NCBI GenBank assembly: GCA_013400155.1
Contig: VXBM01001003.1
Coordinates: forward strand, 162,042-226,041
DNA: 64,000 nucleotides
Origin: Helopsaltes ochotensis
Taxonomy: Eukaryota; Chordata; Aves; Passeriformes; Locustellidae
Direction of reading: 5' to 3'
In this document: positions 1 through 12,127 of the stretch, one piece after another
Layout of the letters: every line of letters starts with the position of its first letter
Numbering within the stretch: position 1 is the first letter of the stretch
Position numbers and translations under genes: made by a program
Notes under the pieces: generated by a model
What the model was told of the DNA's origin: nothing
Seen by the model: only the letters and a program-made list of their open reading frames with translations
Database searches by the model: none

Positions 1-2580
1 AAAAAATAAATTCAATTCTGCACCTCACTTATGAAATATTACAAATTTGGCAATCAATAGAACTTTCTCCAAAAGAGGTTTCCCCTCTCATCCAAAGCAG
101 CAAAATGGCTATTTTCAATTTTTTTTTTGCAAATGACTTCATGTCACTAATAAGATCAGGAGATACAAATGACTGAAAAATTACAAAGAGCGTTCTCACG
201 AACCTGTCAAGCTGAACGGGTTTGTGGGCTGATACTGTACAAAGAACATTAATTATCAAACAGCATGGAACCTGAACAACATGGCATCTGGAATATTCCT
301 TATCAGTCAGGTGCAGTTGGACTGAGATCAAGGGGATTTGTGCATACTTATACCACTGGTGGATGTTTCCCACTATATGTTTAAAATATCTTGTCCTTTT
401 CTGTTCTTGTATAATAAGCCATTATTTCTGCAGCCAAGGCTTCTGAAAAACATGATTTCTGTGTCAGAGGGATAAAAATACCCCTGACACATGCAGATTT
501 CATTTAGAAAAGCATCAGAAGATTCACAGCTTGAACTGGTATTATTGATCCTTTCAGCTCAATGCCAATTTGAAATTGTGCTCTGAAACAATACACTTTC
601 CTTAATCAAATTTCCTTACAGCAGCATTGAGAAAAATATAAAATCACAGAATTTTAAAATGAACCACTTATTTTCAAAGTATGTTATGGATCCCCTAGTA
701 GATACAGAGATGAAAAAATGGGCAGGAATTTGTATTGGGTAAAAACTTGTAAAACATGAATTTTCTTTTTAGTTTCTATTTGCCTGAAAAAAAAAAATTC
801 TGTCTTGAGAGCATCATGCTGCAGTTGGAGATCAAATATAATAAGGCCTATAGAGACAGAGTAACAATACATAATTAACCCTTGGAACTTGACAAAACAC
901 TTTTAAATCGGAAACATAGAATTTCTTGTGAAGAAAAATCGTCATGATTCAACTTCTCCTCCATTCAGATTGATATGAATAGACATTTCTGCCAAAAAGC
1001 TAAACTTCATTTCGTTTACGGAATTTTTTTGGGGGGGGCATAACAAAATGCCCAAATTTCTCAAACATTTAAAATTCAGAAGCCCAGAACTTCTTGGGCA
1101 TTTATGGCCATACTATGCTAAAAGTAAGCTCAGGAACGTGTCTACTTGCTTTCTTCCATTGCATCCAGGGCCTTACCTGAGATTTTACCATCAGAGCTCT
1201 TCTTTGTAGTTGCAATTCAGGATGAGGTCCCACTGACATAATTTTGGCTGGGCTGAGCACCTCTGTTGCCATTTCTCAGTGGAATGGGAGAGGGCAACTT
1301 CAAAACATGCAACCTGATCATGTCCCTTGATTGTCCTAGTCTAGAAGGCATCTTCTGGACACGTTTAGAGCCCATGAAAAAGAGCAAACTACACCCCAAA
1401 TACAGTGTCTGGGTGATTTCACTCCAAACCCAAAATACTGTTTGCAAAGGCTGGAAAGGAAGAGGGTTTGGGGACTGAAGGGAACACCCTAAGGATCAGT
1501 GTGGAGATAGGTGTCTTAATCACAGTCAACACTCATTTACTACTATATGTCCCACCCCATGCCTTACCTGGCAGCTTCTAAATTTAAATTCATTCTTTTG
1601 CCTCCAAAAGTTTAGCAGTCCTTGTCTGTCGCTCTCAGCCCTCAAACAGAAGTTTGCCTGCTGGAGCACAAGTTGCAGAAGATATGTGTGCTGGGAGTTT
1701 CCAATACACTTGTTTAGTGAAAAAATTACTTTCATCAATATCGTGTCTAATAAACAGAACTCTGAAGTGAACACAGATACCTCCCAGCCTTACTCTCCTT
1801 GGATGGTGGGGAGAATGTTCCCTTAGAGGGACAGAAGAGACATGAACATGAGGGTGTCTTTAACCCTCAGACATCTCACTACAGCCATTTTTCTTCAAGG
1901 ACATCTTCATCCCAAACTCCACCACTTTAGAAGCCAACAAAAATTCTTACTCATACCCTTTATTCCTAAACTTTCCAAATTTGGCGATTTTGAAAGGAAA
2001 ATTGTAAATGAGGGGAGAGTAGGACTTTCCTGGGGAGTATCATTTTTGGCAGCAGGCACAGTTAGGAAGCTGCAGCTGCAAGTTCCAGTCTTTGTACACC
2101 TCATTTACGACACAGCCTTTTCTCTGCAATAATCCTTTTAGTGATGTTTCAGCTGTTAGGGTTGTAATTCTACAGAACCAGCATATCACAGACTCCCTCT
2201 GAAATCACCAGCCATTTCAGAGGTATAAAAGAACACATTGGATTGCAGTGGGAATTCGGTACACTAGAAAGCTAGTGAGGAAGCCTGCTTTTTAACAAGT
2301 ATGTTTTCAAAGAGTCTGATTTTACAAGGCTAGTTTGTGAACTGCTGGCTAAGCAGCCAGGTGGTGCAGCTGATTCTAGATATAGCAGGTCTTAAAAATT
2401 ACAACGTCACTGTATAAAAATAAGATGGCAAGAGTATAAACTCTGAAGTGGAGAAAAATTAGTTTCCATGCTTTGGATAATTTTGGAAGTTGGCTAAAAG
2501 GACTCTGGAATCTGTCAGTAGCACTGACCATGTGTGGCCTCTTATGAGCAAATTTATGAATGTTTATGCATAAAGAGTCT
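1..2580. other. Unassigned AT-rich non-coding DNA
   Basis: I see no recognisable repeat family or exon here. Open frames are short and have no protein-like composition or paired splice sites. The only local oddity is a T run followed by eight G residues at about 1031-1038. Confidence 0.5.
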
Positions 2581-2985
2581 CATAGAATCATAGAATTCTA
2601 GAATATCCTGAGTTGGAAGGTACCACAAGGATCATTGTGTCCAGCTCTCAGCCTTACACAGGACAACCTTAAGAATCCCACCATATGCCTGAGAGCATTC
2701 TCCAAACACTTGAACTCTGTCAGGCTTGGTGCTGTGACCACTTCCCTGGGGAGTCTGTTCCAGTGCCCAGCCATCCTCTGGGGAAAGAAACTTTTCCTTA
2801 TATCCAACCTAAACCTCCTGGGACGGAACTTCAGGCCATCCCTCAGGTCCTGTCACTGTCACCAGAGACAAGAGATCAGTGCCTGCCCTCCTCCTCCCCT
2901 CATGAGGAAGCTGTAGCCTGTGATGTGCTGTTCCCTCAAGTCTCCTCCAGGCTGGACAAGCCAAGTGACCTCAGCCACTTCTCAC
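2581..2985 (-). mobile_element. CR1 LINE 3' fragment, antisense to the plus strand
   Basis: The plus strand opens with CATAGAATCATAGAATTC, the reverse complement of the CR1 3' tail, then a GAGTTGGAAGG-like block. It continues through the subfamily text with CACAAGGATCATTGTG, GTGACCACTTCCCTGGGG and CAGTGCCTGCCCTCCTCC. The 3' end of the element is at the left edge and the 5' truncation at about 2985. It is the same subfamily type as the copies at 16.5, 33.0 and 61.6 kb. The open frames across it are shadows of dead CR1 sequence. Confidence 0.9.
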
Positions 2986-4852
2986 TTTCGAGAATCAGTT
3001 TTGTTAACTACCCAGGAGTTTGAGGATTCTTTTTCCCTTGAGCGTTTTTCCTCTTCAACTGACATAGAAATTTTGCTTCTACAGAGAAGTTCATCTGAGC
3101 TTGACTTGACTTTTACTTAAATCAAGGACAGGTTGAACATTAAACACAGATTGTGTTTTGACAAAAGAGCATGTCAAACCAGGTGTCAGCGGAAGGGAAA
3201 ATCCTCTCTTATTCCATAAGGAAGGTATGATAGAGAAACCAATATACAGCTGGGAAGTACATGCCAGGCAGAGGATGATACTACTGTGATAACAACAACA
3301 ATAACAAAGTATGATAATCTTTTAGAATCTAAAGGTAAGTACCTTTCAAAGAGCCATTTAGTGGATTATCCTAAAATCCTCACTATCAGCATGTAGGTCA
3401 GTTAATCCAGAGTCAGAGAAAGTCCCCAGGCACAAAAAGAAAAAGAAGTACCAAAATAAAGGGAAAGAAAAAAAAATAAAATTGGAGCACCAGAGAGCTG
3501 TAGAGGCACAGTACATAAGCACACACAGAGACACGCATCACCTCTCTGCTCACAGAGCATAACAGCTTCACCTCTGATCTTATTTGAGCCACCAGAAGCA
3601 AATCTGATCTCAGAAGCATTCTGCAGTAGGAGCATAAAGATGATAATTGAAAGTTTATTACTTAACACTTGGCAAAGCTATTTCCCATGGCAATTTGATA
3701 AATACCTTGACTTTTCTGCCCGTCATAACCTCAGACATTTATTGCCTCATTTGCCATAACAAACGTTCAGTTATCTCCCGACTACCCAGCTTACACTTAA
3801 CAGACCATGCAGAGGGAAGGTTGCCACCATAGAAAAAAGCCCAGATGAGACTGGAATTTCAGGTGCCAGGAGAGACATCAGCTTTTCAGAGAACTGCAAC
3901 CCATCTTAACTAGAAAAGATGCTGAGTTGAAGCAGAAATCCTGATTCACCAGGCTGGGGGAAGCAGAGGGTCCTTTCTGCTGGCTGAATCTCTCCTCACT
4001 CTTTCCAAGTCATAGGGAAGGCAGAGACCCACACCTCCACACAATACCATAGGGCAACCAGCAGAAATCATCGTGGATCACCTCACTGGGACTGTTCACA
4101 TTAAGTATTTATTGCTTTATTTACTCCAAGCCAGCCCTTGATTAGGCAAGGTCATCTTGGATAGCAGGGCTTTGCAATGAAAAAATTATGGGGGTAGGGG
4201 AATCCAGTCTCAGAGTAGATAATATGACTCCAGAGCAGTGGGATTTTTACAGCCAAAAGGATAAACAGAATGTGGGCTGACACTGCCACAAGTCTGAGTT
4301 CTCTCTGCTCTGTGATGAATTAATGAATTAATTGCTCAGAGGCACAGGGCAGTGGAGCAAGACAGGTACTCCTCCCCTCTGGGGGCATCAGGGCCAGCCT
4401 GTTCCCAGCCAGCAATGGAGAATATGTATTTTGAAGCTGAGGGCATGTTGGAGAAGAGACAGAAAAATATCTTGATACTTACTTGAGAATTATGGGGAAA
4501 ATGTTGCCGTTAGCAAAGAGATCCAGCTTCAGTAAGATTGTGCACCTCACTCATTGAAGCTCACTCAAATCACCAGGTATTTCGGATCACCAGGTGTATT
4601 TTGCCTGGAGATATATGTGCCCTTCTTACAGTGTCTGCACATGCAGGTTGTGATTGTGAGGCAAATCTGTCTCGAGTCACCTCTCAGTGACAATAAGTGG
4701 CACCTCTGACACCAATATGGGTAGCACCCACATCTCTAGCACCTCCCAGATCTGGAGAGTATTAATCTTTTGTAAAAGGAAGTGAATGGAACAAATTCCT
4801 GAGTTAATGAAAAGAAAAATGGAATTTTTTAACAGAAGGCAGGTAATACTTA
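2986..4852. other. Unassigned non-coding DNA
   Basis: No gene or clear repeat family is visible. A short AAC/AAT-rich microsatellite lies at about 3291-3308. An ATGAATTA duplication lies at about 4316-4332. Confidence 0.5.
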
Positions 4853-5125
4853 TAAAATCATCAAGGTGGAAAAGATCTCCAAGATCATCAAGTCCAGCCT
4901 TCAATCAACTACCATCACATCCACTAAACCATATTGCAAAGTGCCAGGTCTGCTCATTCTTTGAGCACTTCTCAAGATGATGATTCTACCACTTCCCTGG
5001 GGATCCTGTTCCAATGTTTAACACTGTTTCAGTGAAGAAATTTTTCCTAATATCCACCTGAACCTCCCCTTGTGCAGCATGAGATCATTTCCCTTTGTCT
5101 TTTCACTAGTTGCATGTGAAAAAAG
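4853..5125 (-). mobile_element. CR1 LINE 3' fragment, antisense (divergent subfamily)
   Basis: The plus strand reads as a reverse-complement CR1 tail: AAGATCATCAAGTCCAGCC, then ACCACTTCCCTGGGGATCC, GTGAAGAAATTTTTCCTAAT and a TTTCCCTTTGTC block. The wording around the ACTAAACCATAT segment differs from the other antisense copies here, so it belongs to another CR1 subfamily. It is heavily decayed and keeps no coding capacity. Confidence 0.8.
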
Positions 5126-5977
5126 GGAAAACATAGATGGAAGATGATTACAATGGAAAATTTCAGGCCTGTTGTTTTCAGAGCTTACCTTGGTGTTTAG
5201 GTACTTCCAGCACCTGAGGAAAGTTCAAAGGACCTCAAAGAGACCAACAGATTATAATTTCCTGTGGAGGCAGTATTGGAAGTTTATTCTTTGGTCTGCA
5301 TTTCTCTGATATTATTCTAATTAGCTGCATTATGATGGGGGTGCCTGGAGGCTCAATTATTTCAGTTCACCAGGGATGCCTGCTGTGTTAATTTTTAAAC
5401 AATACATTTTAAATATTTACTGAAGTTGTTAAGAACCTGCAATAAGATGCCAAAGCGGTCCTTAACAAGAAAGATTCAACTATTTTCTAAAAAGTTCTGC
5501 TTGTTTCATCATTCAGCCAAAGTTCAGAATTTAAGGGGAAATATTAACCTGTCTTTGAAATAGCTCTCCAACATGAAAGAATTTGTGATGTGGGTGTTTT
5601 TCATTGCTTTTATCTGTACATTTCACCTGGAGACATTTCTGGTGAGGGAATTCATTCTTTTAGTGATAAATTCCATACCCTGGATTAAGAGAAAGGAGAG
5701 GATAAAGTCAAAGAAAATGTACAATGGTGAAAATGTGATTAATTTCCAAATATTTTGCTCTTTTTTTGAAATTCAAGATCTCAGATGCAATTGGATATAG
5801 AAATGTTCATCTTCTGGTACATAAAGGCAAAACAGGAGGAAAAAAACCCCAGATTTCTAAGTGTTAAAGGTTATATAAAACACAAAATTATTTAGTTCTG
5901 AAGTTTAAAACCAAGTAACAGAAGTGTTTATATACTCCTATGTATATATTTTGATCAGAGATTTGAATTGGTGTTCA
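5126..5977. other. Unassigned AT-rich non-coding DNA
   Basis: Nothing recognisable is seen. An open frame of about 75 codons from 5573 has no similarity I can name and no convincing splice context. Confidence 0.45.
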
Positions 5978-6133
5978 GAGAGGCTGTGGGATCTCCATCC
6001 ACGTAGTTACTTGAAGATCACCTGGAAATGTCCCTGAGCAATCTGACCTAGTTTTGCAGGTGGCTTTTCTCTAAGCAAGATGTTTTGGGTGACATTTAGA
6101 AGTTCTCTTATATCAGTCTATGATTCTGTGTCT
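5978..6133 (+). mobile_element. CR1 LINE 3' fragment, sense, strongly decayed
   Basis: The segment starts with GAGGCTGTGGGATCTCCATC, a standard block in sense CR1 near the end of ORF2. It ends in CTATGATTCTGTG, the CR1 terminal repeat. The region between is diverged. Only about 155 bp remain, as expected for severe 5' truncation. Confidence 0.75.
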
Positions 6134-6731
6134 GTAAATGATAAAGCATCTTGGACGACCTTCGGTGAATTTACAAAGCATGGTGTGCATCCCCAAGAAG
6201 GAAACACATTTGGTCAATCCCTCCTGCAGGTCCAAATTTCTCTGTGGCTTTAGAGATGCAGAGAGAGAAAGTGGCAGATGCAAGGACATGGCTGAATGGG
6301 GGACCCTGAGCAGTGCCCCTGGCCATGTTCTTCATAGACTAGATCCCACAAAAGCAATATTAAGTAGTTCATCAGAGGAAAAGGTTAGATTCTGAATCAA
6401 AATCAATGTCAAATTTAGCAACTTCCTATGGAAGACTTTCCCTGAAACAATCTTGGACAAGGTTTTTCTTCTTTTCTGAAAGGGAGAGAGTATTTTTTTC
6501 TGTTACTGTTTTTTTAAGAAATTATTTTGTCATTGCTGATGTGTTTCAGTAGGTTTCAGTTCCACTGTTTATTTCCCCTTCTCAAATTAAAATTTCATCA
6601 CAATCAATACTTACTTGCAATATTACTATCTTTTGTAATAAAAGCAGCATTTTTCCAATAGGAAAACATTTCTTAACAATTTTGTTTTTCTTCAGCTTGA
6701 TCTGTAATATTTATTCAGCACATCTGTGGTG
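6134..6731. other. Unassigned non-coding DNA
   Basis: AT-rich sequence with T runs and no recognisable element. It ends where the LTR-like repeat begins. Confidence 0.45.
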
Positions 6732-7705
6732 TGTTGACCTTGGCTGGATGCAGGGGCACATCAAAGCCAGATGTCACTTCCCTCCTCGGCTGGACAGGGC
6801 AGGAAGAAATTAAGATGGAAGCTTCGTGGGTTGAGATAAGGACAGAGAGAGCTCACTCACCACTCACCATCTCAGGCAAAACAGATGTGATTTAGGAAAA
6901 AAATTAATTTATTACAAATCAAATCAGAGTAAGATAATAAGAAAAAACCTAAGTCCTAAAACACCTTCGCCCCCACCCTTCCCTTCTTCCTGGGTTCAGT
7001 ATTATTTCCAGTTTCTCAGTGGTGCAGGAGGATGGGGAATGGGGACTGTGGTCAGTGTTTTGGCCACTCCTTCCTCCTCAGCGGGAGGACCCCTCGCACT
7101 CTTCCCCTGCTGTGCGGGGTCCCTCCCAGGGGAGACATCCTTCATGACCTCCTCCACCCTGAGTCCTTTCCACATCTTTCACCAATTGCTGCAGCATGGT
7201 TTCCCCGTGGGGTCACAAGTTCTGGCAGCAAACCTGCTCCAGCACAGGCTCTCCACAGGCTCACAAGCCTCCTTTGGACATGTCCACCTGCTCTGGAATG
7301 GGGCCACCAACGAACTGCAGGAGGATCTCTGCTCTTTCCCCATGGAGCCCCCTGAGCTGCAGGGGAACCTCTGCTCCAGCACCTGGAGCACCTCTTCCCC
7401 TTTCTCCCCTGACCCTGGTGTTTCCAGGGTTGTTGCTCTCACATATTATTATCACTCCTCTCTCTGGCTGCAGTTGGATAAGAATTTTTCCCCTTTTTCT
7501 TAAATACATTATCCCAGAAGTACAGCATCACTGATGACCTCATCTTTGGCCAGCTGTGGGTCCATCTTAGAGCTGCCAGGGACTGGCTCTGTCAGACAAG
7601 GAGGAAGCTTCTGGCAGCCTCTCACCCCTGTAGCCCCCTGCTACAAAACCTTACACACAAACCCAGCACAGCATTCCATTGCCTGCTCATTCACTGCGAT
7701 ACCAT
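6732..7705 (-). mobile_element. LTR-like repeat of bird endogenous retrovirus type, minus orientation
   Basis: The segment begins on the plus strand with TGTTGACCTTGGCTGGATGC, so read on the minus strand the element ends in CA as an LTR should. A minus-strand AATAAA polyadenylation signal lies at 6908-6913, near that end. The body contains repeated motifs of the type CTGCTCCAGCAC and a TCTGTCAGACAAGGAGG block. I recognise this text as a dispersed bird repeat that I believe is an LTR, but I cannot name the family. The right edge is uncertain because no clear target-site duplication is visible. The 154-codon open frame at 7039-7503 lies inside this repeat and is not a gene. No gag, pol or env sequence adjoins it, so it is a solo LTR or fragment. 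Confidence 0.65.
6908..6913 (-). promoter_or_regulatory. Polyadenylation signal of the LTR-like repeat
   Basis: The minus strand reads AATAAA within a TTGTAATAAATTAAT context. Its position near the 3' end of the minus-oriented LTR-like element fits the end of the R region. A matching signal occurs in the related copy at 61016-61021. Confidence 0.5.
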
Positions 7706-8465
7706 TGCACAGTGGGCACGAAATGAAAATAACCTAAGAACAAAATCCTCATCTGTCCTGAAGCACAGGAGATGAAATAAATAGATCTATGCTCAAGTAC
7801 ATATAAGGGCCAAACCTGTAATGTAAGGTACAAGATTTCTAGCAACCCCTCAAAAGTAGACATTTCTTTCTATTAAAGGGTTCACTTCTTAACCATTAAT
7901 AGGAAAGTCTTCTTATCTTCTAACTGAGCTCTGCGGAGTCTTTTCTCACTTGTTTCCCTCTCTGTTTATCTAAGTATTTCTGTTCATATGCTATTTTGAT
8001 ATCAATATCCCCAAGGCAATTTAGTGGGTTTTCTTGGTTCACGGATGAGGAATTGCATGGGTTTGGTAGGGCTGAGGATTCAACAGTTGAAGTGACTCCT
8101 CGTGGTTCTCTGTGTTATTTTGATTGACATGGGCAAATCCAAAGACCTGCACCTGATGCTGAAAGCAGTCCAGCACAGTTTTTAGTCTAACTAAGGTGTT
8201 GCTCAGAACACTCAGGATTTATACAAAAAACAAGTCAAATCTTTGACGTATGAGTTCTGTGAGGAACTTCCCTACAACGATTTTCCCTGTCCATTGAGAA
8301 CTCTGCATAAACAACAGAAAATCATCTTACATACAAGTAGAAGTTGATAACATCAGCCAAAATATTTAGTTTAGATGATAACAGGCATAAAATGCAGCAA
8401 AGTAAATTATGATCAGAGGTAAGGGAAATATTTACTTTGGGTGATTTCACTTCAGTAACTTGCCC
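7706..8465. other. Unassigned non-coding DNA
   Basis: Nothing recognisable is seen. Part of the first hundred bases may still belong to the LTR-like repeat. Confidence 0.4.
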
Positions 8466-8611
8466 AGAGAGCTGATGGAATCTCAATCCCTAGAGATATT
8501 TTAAAACTGTTCAGGACATGGGCCTATGCAACTGAGTATATGTCCAAAGGCCTCCCTGCTTTGGGCATGGGATGGGCCAGTTCTCCAGGGGTGCCTTCCA
8601 GCTGAAATTAG
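8466..8611 (+). mobile_element. CR1 LINE 3' fragment, sense, strongly decayed
   Basis: The order of blocks is that of sense CR1: a GATGGAATCTCAATCCCTAG block (normally GTGGAGTCTCCATCC), GAGATATTTTAAAACTG, then GGGATGGGCCAGTTCTCCAG and CCTTCCAGCTGAAATT. The terminal ATTCTGTG repeats are lost or mutated. Confidence 0.65.
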
Positions 8612-11600
8612 TAATGATATGACAAAGCTTTGCAGTCCTTTCACATACTGACAGACAGCTAAATCTAGTCATGGTGCCTGACTGTAAATTTACAGCATCA
8701 AGATGATTCCTCCCAAGAGGTACAGCTAAATGAGGGCATTTAAAACTGCACATCTGTGTTGTTACAACAGGAAGAATAAAAGGGGAAAGGGTATTTGTGC
8801 TGTATTTGCTGGCATATGTAGAGAAATGTCATCAACTGTAGAGAAACTCACCAACTGTGGAGAAATTCCACAGCAGAGCTACTGTGGCCCTTTCTACAGG
8901 AGCAAGAATATTTCAGAGCAATTTTAAATTAATAACTCATCAGTCATAACTGTAAGAAAAAAATCAGGAAGTGTTACACAAAGGCTATCAGGTCCACCTC
9001 CTCAACGTCCTTTCCTTGTACTCCAGGACTCTGCAACATCCCAAACACAACCTGAGAACAATCAGACAAGCAAGACAGGCTGTAAGCACCGTCTCAAGAG
9101 GGAAGTAGGTGGAAGCACTGCAGCTTTCTGAGCTTTCACAGCAGGGCCCTGGCAAACACCTACACAGAGCTGCTCCCAACTGTGAGACTCACAGCTGGTA
9201 CAGACCCCCCTGAATCTCTCCGTGCTTCTCAGCCCTGCGGGCCTGGGTGCAGGAAGGGGAATGGAGCAGTGCCCTGAGAGGGGCCCAGGATGGAGATGGG
9301 CACTGCAGGCTGCTGGTACAAGCACAGGGGTCTTTGGCCTGGGAGATCCAGGGGTCAGGCTGTAAAGGTGAAGGACTGCAGGATGCACAAGCCAAGGGAC
9401 ACTTCTTGTTCCTTGCCTCATATTGCCCATGTCAGCCACGGTGTAAAGTTAGGGGTGAGAGCAGGAGGGGAAGAGATGAGACTGAAGGTCCTGATGTCAT
9501 TGGTGCAGGGCTGAGTAAAGAAAAGGCTGATAGGGTTGCAAAACTTAAATCCATACCTGTGCTTATTATACACTGCAGCAATATGTGGACAAATTAATAG
9601 ACTGGGTCAGCACTGAAAAAAAAAAAATCTCCACAGCATTCTAGCTCTTTCTGTATTTACACTTCGAGCCTAATTTAAAGAATATTGAGAGAAGGTGAAA
9701 CCTGAAAATACTGAGTAGCACCTTTCATTTCCTACTCGACATAGCTTTGTTTTAAATTGTAGGAAAGCATTACCTCTGGAATAAAAACTTAATTTAAAAG
9801 TGCTAATTGTAAATTTACTATTTTCTCCACTGCGATGGTGCGCTGGTACACTTCACTACTAACATCTATAGGTTGGCCTTTGCAGCAGAAAGATCAGCAC
9901 CTTTCTCCTGGGTTCTCCTCAAAATTTGTGTTGTGAAAGAGATGAACAAAGATGAAAAGTCTAAACCAGGATGAATAAGAAGACTGGAAGGTGATATAAG
10001 CTTCCTGGCGGGGTAATATAAAGATCAACCTACATGAAAATGTTGTTCCTGTTGTCACCCTATCCTTCACCACTCTTAATGCATATAGGAATAGATATAA
10101 AATATATCTATGTATCTAATGTATTAAAAATACTAGCAGAATTTTTTTGATCTTCTCCAAGCTTTAATAGAAGAAAAATCTCTATTTCATATGAAATAAT
10201 AAATTTGGAAGGACTGCAAGACACATTGTCTCCAACTGCACTGTCATTAATGTTTAATTTTTTAAATACAAAACAGGACAAATTCAATAAATCAATAAAA
10301 AGCCAGTCTAAAACTTGAAGCCCTCTACAACCTTGGCAAAGGGGGATTAATTTATGTTCTGGGTAGCCTTCTCTAGTGATCAAACCATCTGAATAGAGAA
10401 TTTAAAATTCTCAAAATCTCATGGATGACACTTGAGCTTTGATGTTACTTAACTCTAAATGTGAGGGGAGGCGTGGGGGCTGCAGCTGTGAGAGCACTAC
10501 AGGCAGAGCAGAGTTCTTCTGTCTCTGCTCACCTCTCCTTTAAACAGCTTCTGAACACCTGCAGCTCACATTAACTGCAATTTGTGGAAGCCAAACCAGT
10601 CTGGAAATCAGCCCCAATGCCCACACAACAACATGCATTAAAGTGAAGCATTCTGGTGCTTCAACATCAGCAAGTCACTAATAATCTAAATAACTAATAA
10701 TTACTGAAAACCACCTGTATACAGCCTGCCTGAAAGGCTTCTATTGCTGAAATACCAAGCAAGCAAATGCTTCACTCTTTCAACATCTAATTTAGCTTAA
10801 TATGCTATCTGCACATCTGCTTTTTCAAAAAGCTATTAAACAAATTATATTGTAATACATCCCTTTTTTATTTTTTTTAAGCAACCCACCAATTCAGAAC
10901 TTATTCGCATTCCTCTGTATAATTTTTGTGCCAGGAATAGCCTGAAATACTGATAAAGCCTATTTAGGAGCTATTCACTGTTGCTAAGAGGATATCAACA
11001 CAACTGTTAGCCAGAACCAGTCATGGCTGAGAATAAGAGAATAATGTTTCAGTGGATTTTTTGTTTAGCTTCATAGCCTAAATTAAAGGAACAATAGAAG
11101 CTATTTTCTTTTGTTGTTAAAATTTCCCATTAGTAGCTCGATGTCATTTAGTCAGTTGAACTGGCATTTGTTCTAAACAAATCCACCAATGAGCTGTTTT
11201 AGTGCAGTCAATAAGTCACCATTAGTCTCATGTAGGAAATAAAATATGATTTTCAAAACTCAGCACGAGCACTGATGTTCATTATAATGGGCATGTAGTT
11301 ACCTACATAACAAATGTGGGATCACATCAGCTCTAACATACACACGATTACTGTGTCTGCAGAAGAGCAGGATGGTGCATGAATTCCCATTCCAACTCCT
11401 GTGTACCTGCACATGGCAAATGCTGGAAATTTCAGAAGGTAGATTTACTTGTTGCACGTATCCCCAGCTGCCAGGGTCACTTAGCAATGTATTCTGATAC
11501 TGCTCTAAGGAGATCTTCAGAACTTTAGATTTGTACAGTAATGTGTTTGTTCATTTTACCTGAGTGGAAAGCATCCATTGCATTGTCAGGAGGCAGAAAG

Positions 11601-11967
11601 TCCCCCAGGATTTTTAAGCATGCTGGCACTTTCCCATCAACACCAACCATGGGACATTAAAATGATGAGAGTTGTAGAAGGCCAAGTGTCAAACTTGACT
11701 TTTCCTGCACAAAGCAAACATCATCAGACTCATCTGTTTTAAAATTGTTGTGAGCTGTGATATGCAAACTTACTTTTTAGTAGATTACTTACTTAGGTAT
11801 GCAACTTTTTTTTTTTTTTTTTTGAAAAGAGTAAAGACAAAGAGATACAGAGATACTTATTTCTTTTATTAAAAATGAACAGTGAAGAAGGCTAAAGGAG
11901 AAACTGAAAAGGCACAATGTGTCACCTGACATGTGGATGATTGCCCCATCTGTGAATTTAGATACAG
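8612..11967. other. Unassigned non-coding DNA with a GC-richer patch
   Basis: No exon or named repeat is seen. About 9180-9500 is richer in G and C than its surroundings and carries overlapping open frames on both strands, the longest 125 codons. It lacks CpG density and splice consensus, so I do not call a gene. The remainder is AT-rich. Confidence 0.45.
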
Positions 11968-12127
11968 ATGGCCCAGGGAGGTCTTGGAGTCTCACTCTCT
12001 GGAAGCATTCCAAGCCCTCCTGGATGTGTTCCTGAGTCACCTGCTTCAGGTGATCCTGCCTTGGCAGGGGTGTTGGACTGGATGATCTCCAGAGGCCCCT
12101 TCCAATCCTAAAAATTCAGTGATTCTG
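11968..12127 (+). mobile_element. CR1 LINE 3' fragment, sense
   Basis: The diagnostic run is GCCCAGGGAGGTCTTGGAGT, then GAAGCATTCCAAGCCCTCC, GGATGATCTCCAGAGGCCCC and TTCCAATCC. It ends in ATTCAGTGATTCTGA. The 'CAGAGGCCCCTTCC' wording separates it from the 'TTTAAGGTCC' CR1 type seen at 19.6 and 47.0 kb. Confidence 0.85.

Noticed and set aside
7039..7503. 154-codon plus-strand open frame
   Set aside because: It lies entirely inside the LTR-like repeat, and its Ser/Pro/Cys-rich composition reflects the repeat's CT-rich sequence.
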